A stretch of DNA of 11,571 nt, taken from positions 1 through 11,571 of the forward strand of contig JALSIL010000481.1 of assembly GCA_026990095.1 (NCBI GenBank), given 5' to 3'. Within the stretch, counting starts at the first letter, position 1. Every line of letters starts with the position of its first letter. This DNA is from Lysobacterales bacterium (GTDB lineage Bacteria; Pseudomonadota; Gammaproteobacteria; Xanthomonadales; Marinicellaceae). Below, piece by piece: positions 7,149 to 11,571 of this stretch. The notes under the pieces were generated by a model, which ran no database searches, was not told the DNA's origin, and worked only from the letters and a program-made list of their open reading frames with translations. Made by a program: the position numbers and the translations under genes.

Positions 7149-7802
7149 TCACTCATCAAGCAATTTTATACCACTGGTATCAATTTCAACTGGCGGTGTT
7201 GGTTTTTTCTCAACCATCGTCGCTCCAACTTCATCTAAGGATAAATCCGAAATATCGAGCTGTGGTTCGGGGATTTCTTCTGGTTCATCAAAGATTGCCC
7301 CCACTTCTTCTAAAGAAATATTCGAAACATCAAATTCAGGTTCTGGCACTTCTTCTTTTTCAACAATTTCTCTATCTTCTTCATCTATTGTAAATGAGGA
7401 TGTATCAATATTAACAGGTTCAATAGGCTTAGGGTTGGCAAATTGTGCCCCCACTTCATCCAATGAAAATTGTGAAGTTGGAATATTGGCAACTATTGGA
7501 GCTGGAGGCGAAACTAAAATCACCCCTGGGGCTGACATAGTCAGTTCGGCTTTATAGTTTTCGTTCACCTTTTTAACTAAAGAAACTTTTAAACCCGCTT
7601 TTTTTAATGCTTGCCGAAAATTATTAGCTTTTTCGAGTGTTTGCTCTTTTTTTAATACCCGTGGATTGCCATCAAAGAACCTTTCTGCCTTTTCAATTGG
7701 CAATTTAAACACTTTTGAAAAATGCAGTACGGCTCGATTTTTATCCAGCTCTCTGGCAAACTTTCCTTTAAAGACCACATCAAATAAATTTTCTGCACTC
7801 AT
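7149..7802 (-). CDS. Uncharacterised protein with a 25-residue C-terminal tandem repeat
   Basis: The protein has 217 residues and no function I can name. Residues about 5-77 form a small charged domain (FDVVFKGKF, then FKLPIEKAERFFDG and ANNFRQALKKAGLKVSL). Its pattern of an acquired 'F-G' strand, a helix pair and an ALKKAG helix resembles the N-terminal domain seen on several gammaproteobacterial proteins of unknown role; that resemblance is from memory. Residues 87-217 are acidic and Pro-rich with a strict 25-residue repeat. There is no signal peptide or membrane segment, so it is probably cytoplasmic. I place the start at ATG 7802, not at the GTG 27 bases upstream: GAGG lies six bases before the ATG, and the ATG overlaps the stop of the acyltransferase gene as ATGA, the usual sign of translational coupling. 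The product therefore probably acts with, or is dosed with, that membrane acyltransferase. Confidence 0.85.
   Translation of the reverse strand: MSAENLFDVVFKGKFARELDKNRAVLHFSKVFKLPIEKAERFFDGNPRVLKKEQTLEKANNFRQALKKAGLKVSLVKKVNENYKAELTMSAPGVILVSPPAPIVANIPTSQFSLDEVGAQFANPKPIEPVNIDTSSFTIDEEDREIVEKEEVPEPEFDVSNISLEEVGAIFDEPEEIPEPQLDISDLSLDEVGATMVEKKPTPPVEIDTSGIKLLDE
7152..7469 (-). repeat. Coding tandem repeat, 25-residue (75-base) period
   Basis: Repeat units start at residues 112, 137, 162 and 187, and a truncated fifth starts at 212, with no change in spacing. Each opens with a SLDEVGA-like block (113-119, 163-169, 188-194; degenerate at 138-144 and 213-217) and closes with a D-I/T/V-[TS]-S-type block (IDTSS, FDVSN, LDISD, IDTSG) after Pro-rich acidic residues. 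A degenerate earlier half-unit ends in IPTSQ (107-111). At the DNA level the copies have diverged widely, so the protein pattern, not recent duplication, has been kept. Confidence 0.85.
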
Positions 7803-8662
7803 GATAACCTCGCGTCTTGTTTCTCCCACAAATCATTTAACCACTGCTGCAATTCTTTTCTAAATTCCATATCGGTAATGTAGTTTTTGTTCTTTAAGTG
7901 ATTTGGGATTTTAATTTTTTCCACTATTATTTCGACTTTATCGTATTTAGCACATAAATATTCCCAAGCCGTTGGAGCCTTTGGCGAATATTTTAAACTG
8001 GTTTGTAGCAAATAATTCATTTGATTTCCCATAGAACCCAAGACAAACCCAATGCCACCTGATTTGGGCTTTAGCAAGTGTTTGTATTTTGAATGTTGTT
8101 TTTTATGCTTTTGCTTTGAAAAACGCGTGCCTTCAATAAAGTTTATCACTGAAATTGGGTAATCTTTAAACTTTTCACACGCTTTTTTGGTCACCTCTAA
8201 ATCCTTGCCTTTCATGTGGGGATTTTTAGCTAAATAACTGGCAGAAAAACGCCGCATAAAAGGAAAATCAAGTGCCCACCACGCCACACCCAAAAATGGC
8301 ACGTAGATAAGTTCGTGTTTGAGAAAAAATTTTAAAAAGGGAATTTTCTTGTAAAATACACTTTGCAGTATTGGAATATCCGCAGCGGCAGCATGGTTGC
8401 TAATCACCAAGTACCAATCGTTTGGTTCTAACTCTTCCGTGACCTTTAGCTCAATTTTATTGCCGTGAAACAATAAATGGGTTTTTGTATTTAACCAAAT
8501 CCAATTATTAGCAATCCACACCAGTACTTTTGAGATAGATTTTCTAATTACTGGAATGGGCAAGATGAACTTAAGCAAAGAAACTACCACCAAGATTGGC
8601 ACCCAAAACAGTGTATTGGCTATAACGACCAGAAGTATTATTGTACCTTTGAGTGCGGACAT
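7799..8662 (-). CDS. yihG: YihG-like membrane acyltransferase (PlsC/LPLAT superfamily)
   Basis: The protein has 287 residues and is an inner-membrane acyltransferase of the 1-acyl-glycerol-3-phosphate acyltransferase superfamily, which moves acyl chains onto lysophospholipids. Residues 5-35 are a long hydrophobic N-terminal anchor. The catalytic H-x4-D motif is H90-A-A-A-A-D95; acceptor-binding elements are FMRR (135-138) and the EGTR motif (NFIEGTRF, 174-181). The segments FLKHELIYVPFLG, WWALDFPFMRR and the QQWLNDLW C-terminus closely resemble E. coli YihG, implicated in fatty-acid composition of phospholipids; calling it an ortholog is inference. The four residues between His and Asp are all Ala, where relatives usually have polar or aromatic residues. 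The ATG has GAGA about five bases upstream. It is divergent from metK and overlaps the repeat protein gene by four bases. Confidence 0.9.
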   Translation of the reverse strand: MSALKGTIILLVVIANTLFWVPILVVVSLLKFILPIPVIRKSISKVLVWIANNWIWLNTKTHLLFHGNKIELKVTEELEPNDWYLVISNHAAAADIPILQSVFYKKIPFLKFFLKHELIYVPFLGVAWWALDFPFMRRFSASYLAKNPHMKGKDLEVTKKACEKFKDYPISVINFIEGTRFSKQKHKKQHSKYKHLLKPKSGGIGFVLGSMGNQMNYLLQTSLKYSPKAPTAWEYLCAKYDKVEIIVEKIKIPNHLKNKNYITDMEFRKELQQWLNDLWEKQDARLS

Positions 8663-8713
8663 GAATTCTCATAAATTTATAATATTTGATTATTTTAACC
8701 AGTATTTGCCTAT

Positions 8714-8743
8714 TTTTCACTAAAGTTATCGAATTTTTATACA
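8714..8743 (+). promoter_or_regulatory. Candidate metK promoter
   Basis: TTTTCA (8714-8719) and TATACA (8738-8743) are 18 bases apart and would start transcription near 8750, giving a leader of about 52 bases. A second -10 candidate, TAGAAT (8763-8768), has no good -35 and would start inside the hairpin at 8771-8794. No SAM or SAH riboswitch core is recognisable in this gap. Divergent elements for the acyltransferase gene (TATTAT/TATAAA-like, about 8673-8683) are too AT-rich to assign. Confidence 0.4.
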
Positions 8744-8770
8744 CTTTCAGTCAACTTAGCCTTAGAATAC

Positions 8771-8794
8771 ATCTCTTTATTCAAATATAGAGAT
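8771..8794 (+). promoter_or_regulatory. metK leader hairpin covering the likely ribosome-binding site
   Basis: The arms ATCTCTTTAT (8771-8780) and ATATAGAGAT (8785-8794) pair over ten positions with one T-T mismatch and a TCAA loop. The 3' arm contains AGAGA, the only plausible Shine-Dalgarno, about nine bases before the metK ATG. Folded RNA would therefore hide it. The stem is AU-rich, so it is weak; function is inferred. Confidence 0.5.
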
Positions 8795-8802
8795 ATATAA
8801 AG

Positions 8803-9960
8803 ATGAGTGATTTTCTATTTACCTCGGAATCGGTATCCGAAGGACATCCAGACAAACTTGCCGATCAAATATCTGATGCGGTACTCGATGCAATACTCGA
8901 ACAAGACAAATCTGCACGTGTGGCATGTGAGACCATGGTGAAAACAGGAACTGCCATTATCGCTGGCGAAGTCACCACTTCAGCGTGGGTTGACTTGGAT
9001 GATGTTGTACGCAAAGTCATCACTGATGTCGGTTATAACAATTCTGATGTCGGTTTTGACGGAAACACTTGTGCGGTTATGTCCTTAATCGGCAAACAGT
9101 CCGTGGACATTAATCAAGGTGTTGACAGAAACACAGCTAAAGAACAGGGCGCAGGTGATCAGGGCTTGATGTTTGGTTATGCCAGCAACGAAACCGATGT
9201 TTTGATGCCAGCTCCGATTACTTATTCTCACCGTTTGGTTGAACGTCAAGCTTATGTTCGCCGAGCCAATAAATTATCGTGGTTACGCCCTGATGCTAAA
9301 TCGCAATTGACATTTCGTTATGTTGATAACCAGCCTGTCGCTATTGATGCGGTGGTTTTATCAACCCAACATGACGAAAATATTTCTCTCAAGGATTTAC
9401 GTGAAGCAGTGATGGAAGAAATCATCAAGCCCGTATTGCCCGCACAATGGTTGGATGCCAAAACTCAATACCACATTAATCCAACGGGTAAATTTGTTAT
9501 CGGCGGACCTGTTGGTGATTGTGGATTAACGGGTCGTAAAATTATTGTGGATACTTATGGCGGCATGGCTCGTCATGGTGGCGGTGCTTTTTCGGGTAAA
9601 GATCCTTCAAAAGTTGACCGTTCGGCAGCTTATGCGACACGTTATGTGGCAAAAAATATTATTGCAGCTGGTCTTGCTGATCGTTGCGAAGTGCAAGTTT
9701 CTTATGCTATTGGGGTGGCTAAACCGACTTCAATCAGCGTCACAACCTTTGGCACCAATAAAATACCAGAAGCACGCATTGAAGAATTGGTGCATGAACA
9801 TTTTGATTTAACACCTTACGGAATTATTACGGGATTAGACTTAATTCGCCCGATTTACCAAAAAACAGCTGCTTACGGACACTTAGGTCGTGAAGACGAT
9901 GACTTTACTTGGGAAAAAACTGATAAAGCAGAATTGTTGCGAGATGCAGCAGGTTTATAA
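8803..9960 (+). CDS. metK: S-adenosylmethionine synthetase
   Basis: MetK makes S-adenosylmethionine from methionine and ATP, releasing pyrophosphate and phosphate, in the cytoplasm. The 385 residues are the full family length with three similar domains. The N-terminus carries FTSESVSEGHPDK with the active-site HPDK (15-18); the signature hexapeptide GAGDQG is at 116-121; the glycine-rich phosphate loop GGGAFSGKD is at 259-267; the C-terminus keeps YGHLGRED near 364-371. The ATG at 8803 fits the usual start. It leads a plus-strand cluster with ahcY 28 bases downstream, so product (SAM) and waste (SAH) enzymes are made together. Codon use looks like that of an ordinary expressed housekeeping gene. 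The identification is essentially certain. Confidence 0.98.
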   Translation: MSDFLFTSESVSEGHPDKLADQISDAVLDAILEQDKSARVACETMVKTGTAIIAGEVTTSAWVDLDDVVRKVITDVGYNNSDVGFDGNTCAVMSLIGKQSVDINQGVDRNTAKEQGAGDQGLMFGYASNETDVLMPAPITYSHRLVERQAYVRRANKLSWLRPDAKSQLTFRYVDNQPVAIDAVVLSTQHDENISLKDLREAVMEEIIKPVLPAQWLDAKTQYHINPTGKFVIGGPVGDCGLTGRKIIVDTYGGMARHGGGAFSGKDPSKVDRSAAYATRYVAKNIIAAGLADRCEVQVSYAIGVAKPTSISVTTFGTNKIPEARIEELVHEHFDLTPYGIITGLDLIRPIYQKTAAYGHLGREDDDFTWEKTDKAELLRDAAGL

Positions 9961-9988
9961 ATGAACAAAAAACAATAGAGATAATAAA

Positions 9989-11395
9989 ATGACAGATACA
10001 AATAAAGATTACATCGTCGCCGATATTTCCTTGGCTCCATGGGGACACAAAGAATTTCGCATTGCCGAAACAGAAATGCCAGGTTTGATGAAAATTCGTG
10101 AGGAATACAAAGACGCACAGCCTTTAAAAGGCGCACGCATTGCGGGTTCTTTACACATGACGGTACAAACCGCAATCCTCATTGAAACCTTGCGAGCACT
10201 TGGTGCGGATGTGCGCTGGGCAAGTTGCAACATTTATTCGACCCAAGACCATGCCGCTGCTGCTATTGCCGATCAAGGCATCCCTGTTTTTGCCGTCAAA
10301 GGCGAAACATTAGACGAATATTGGGAATACACGCATCGCATCATGCAATGGTCAGATGGCGGCACGCCTAACATGATTTTGGATGATGGTGGCGATGCGA
10401 CCATGTTATTGATGTTGGGTTCAAAAGCGGAAAAAGACCCATCGGTGTTAGACAATCCTCAATCTGAAGAAGAAATTTGTTTGTATAATTCCATCAAAAA
10501 GCGTTTGCCAACCAGTAACGGTTGGTACACTAAAGCTTTAGCAGGCATTCAAGGCGTGACTGAGGAAACAACCACAGGCGTACACAGATTATACGAATTG
10601 GCAAAAGCGGGCGAATTACCTTTTCCTGCTATCAATGTTAATGATTCTGTCACCAAATCAAAATTCGACAACCTTTATGGCTGTCGTGAATCCTTAGTCG
10701 ATGGCATCAAACGTGCAACCGATGTCATGATAGCAGGCAAAGTCGCTGTTGTTTGTGGCTATGGTGATGTCGGCAAAGGTTGTGCTCAATCATTGCGTGG
10801 ACTGGGTGCCAGCGTGTTAATTACTGAAGTTGACCCGATTTGTGCCCTGCAAGCTTCTATGGAAGGTTTTCGTGTGGTCACTTTGGATGATGTTTGCGAT
10901 CAAGTCGACATCGTTGTTACCGCAACAGGCAATTACAATATTGTTACTTTTGAGCACATGGCAAAGATGAAAGACCAAACCATCGTTTGCAATATTGGTC
11001 ATTTTGATAACGAAATTGATGTTGCTGGCTTAGAAGAAAAATGCCAATGGGATGAAATTAAACCACAAGTTGATCATGTTATCTTTGCTGATGGCAAGAA
11101 AATCATCTTGCTTGCCCGTGGACGTTTAATCAACTTGGGTTGTGCCACTGGTCATCCTAGTTTTGTTATGTCAAATTCATTCACCAACCAAGTGTTGGCA
11201 CAAATTGAATTGTATTGCGATGGTGATAAATACAATAACGAAGTCTATGTTTTACCGAAAAAACTGGACGAAAAAGTTGCACGCTTGCACTTAGAACGAG
11301 TGGGTGTGAAGCTAACCAAGCTTACCGAAAAGCAAGCGGCATACATTGGTGTAACGGTTGAAGGTCCTTACAAGCCTGAACATTATCGTTATTAA
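9989..11395 (+). CDS. ahcY: Adenosylhomocysteinase
   Basis: AhcY is an NAD-dependent enzyme that reversibly splits S-adenosylhomocysteine into adenosine and homocysteine, removing a strong inhibitor of methyltransferases. The 468 residues are the longer form, with an extra segment around 142-180 (SKAEKDPSVLDNPQSEEE) typical of many proteobacterial enzymes compared with shorter archaeal forms. Visible landmarks are SLHMTVQTA (54-62), ILDDGGDAT (130-138), the NVNDSVTKSKFDN substrate region (217-229), the Rossmann loop GYGDVGKG (257-264), NIGHFDNEID, HPSFVMSNSFTNQ and the conserved C-terminus PYKPEHYRY. AGAG lies eight bases before the ATG. It sits between metK and metF, consistent with an activated-methyl-cycle operon. 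No SAH riboswitch precedes it within the 28-base metK-ahcY gap. Confidence 0.98.
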   Translation: MTDTNKDYIVADISLAPWGHKEFRIAETEMPGLMKIREEYKDAQPLKGARIAGSLHMTVQTAILIETLRALGADVRWASCNIYSTQDHAAAAIADQGIPVFAVKGETLDEYWEYTHRIMQWSDGGTPNMILDDGGDATMLLMLGSKAEKDPSVLDNPQSEEEICLYNSIKKRLPTSNGWYTKALAGIQGVTEETTTGVHRLYELAKAGELPFPAINVNDSVTKSKFDNLYGCRESLVDGIKRATDVMIAGKVAVVCGYGDVGKGCAQSLRGLGASVLITEVDPICALQASMEGFRVVTLDDVCDQVDIVVTATGNYNIVTFEHMAKMKDQTIVCNIGHFDNEIDVAGLEEKCQWDEIKPQVDHVIFADGKKIILLARGRLINLGCATGHPSFVMSNSFTNQVLAQIELYCDGDKYNNEVYVLPKKLDEKVARLHLERVGVKLTKLTEKQAAYIGVTVEGPYKPEHYRY

Positions 11396-11416
11396 TCCCA
11401 AGTCCCGATAGTGCTC

Positions 11417-11439
11417 GTTCCCATGCTCTGCGTGGGAAC
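11417..11439 (+). repeat. REP-like hairpin between ahcY and metF
   Basis: The arms GTTCCCATGC (11417-11426) and GCGTGGGAAC (11430-11439) pair over ten positions, one of them a T-G wobble, around the loop TCT. From memory, near-identical GTTCCCAcGC/TCT/GCGTGGGAAC hairpins are common intergenic repeats in many gammaproteobacteria. No T-run follows, so it is not a classical terminator, though it could affect mRNA stability or metF expression. Just downstream, TAGGCA occurs twice, ten bases apart (11441-11446, 11451-11456). Confidence 0.7.
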
Positions 11440-11467
11440 CTAGGCAGAAGTAGGCAAGAGAAAAACC

Positions 11468-11571
11468 ATGAAAAATATAAAATTTAGTTTTGAATTCTTC
11501 CCTGCTCGTACTAACGAACAGAAAGTCATTTTATGCAACACGCAAGAGAAACTACGCAAACTTAATCCTGA
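11468..11571 (+). CDS. metF: 5,10-methylenetetrahydrofolate reductase, N-terminal fragment
   Basis: The frame starts at the ATG at 11468 and stays open to the right edge (34 codons plus two bases). MetF reduces 5,10-methylene-THF to 5-methyl-THF, the methyl donor that turns homocysteine back to methionine. The visible residues contain FSFEFFPARTNEQ (6-18), matching the conserved first beta-strand S-x-E-F-F-P-x-R-T, whose Glu is the catalytic acid in the family. AAGAG about eight bases upstream is a plausible ribosome-binding site. Its place after metK and ahcY, with 72 bases and a hairpin between, supports the assignment; most of the protein lies outside the window. Confidence 0.88.
   Translation, partial: MKNIKFSFEFFPARTNEQKVILCNTQEKLRKLNP

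Noticed and set aside
7803..7829. GTG start giving a nine-residue longer repeat protein
   Set aside because: The ATG at 7802 has GAGG at good spacing and the ATGA overlap with the upstream gene; the extra residues look like read-back into that gene.
8663..8802. SAM or SAH riboswitch upstream of metK
   Set aside because: No recognisable conserved core of a known SAM or SAH class was seen; only a simple AU-rich hairpin is present.
9961..9978. Five-codon ORF (MNKKQ) starting directly after the metK stop
   Set aside because: Too short to support as a leader peptide; it has no coding signal beyond an ATG and a stop.

Overview
The window is a stretch of ordinary chromosome from an AT-rich gammaproteobacterium. 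The evidence is an EF-P/EpmA pair with the modifiable Lys34, a YihG-type acyltransferase, a DUF1631 protein, a membrane-anchored glutaredoxin-like protein, and a metK-ahcY-metF methyl-cycle cluster. A REP-like hairpin between ahcY and metF also fits aquatic or sulfur-/methane-associated gammaproteobacteria, but the species cannot be fixed from sequence reading alone. No phage, transposase, CRISPR array, tRNA or rRNA was seen.

Layout, left to right. (1) Positions 1-1121, minus: the N-terminal 373 residues of an exported YVTN-type beta-propeller protein that runs off the left edge. (2) 1256-3724, plus: a DUF1631 protein with a GTG start and a long Asn/Ser-rich linker; it converges on the next gene with overlapping stop codons. 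(3) 5686 down to 3721, minus: efp, epmA and a membrane-anchored glutaredoxin-like gene, probably one operon. An extended -10 promoter and a pair of direct repeats lie upstream of efp. (4) 6917-5853, minus: a CNNM/CBS (HlyC/CorC-type) membrane protein with its own near-consensus promoter. (5) 8662-7149, minus: a YihG-like acyltransferase translationally coupled (ATGA overlap) to a small protein whose C-terminal half is a 25-residue tandem repeat. (6) 8803-11571, plus: metK, ahcY and the start of metF, divergent from the acyltransferase.

How the genes work together. EpmA attaches (R)-beta-lysine to Lys34 of EF-P, which relieves ribosome stalling at polyproline. MetK makes S-adenosylmethionine, AhcY hydrolyses the S-adenosylhomocysteine left after methylation, and MetF supplies methyl-tetrahydrofolate to regenerate methionine, so the right end encodes most of the activated methyl cycle.

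No clear new defence or mobile system is present. The least explained items are the 25-residue repeat protein coupled to the acyltransferase, the direct repeats upstream of efp, and the hairpin that overlaps the likely metK ribosome-binding site.
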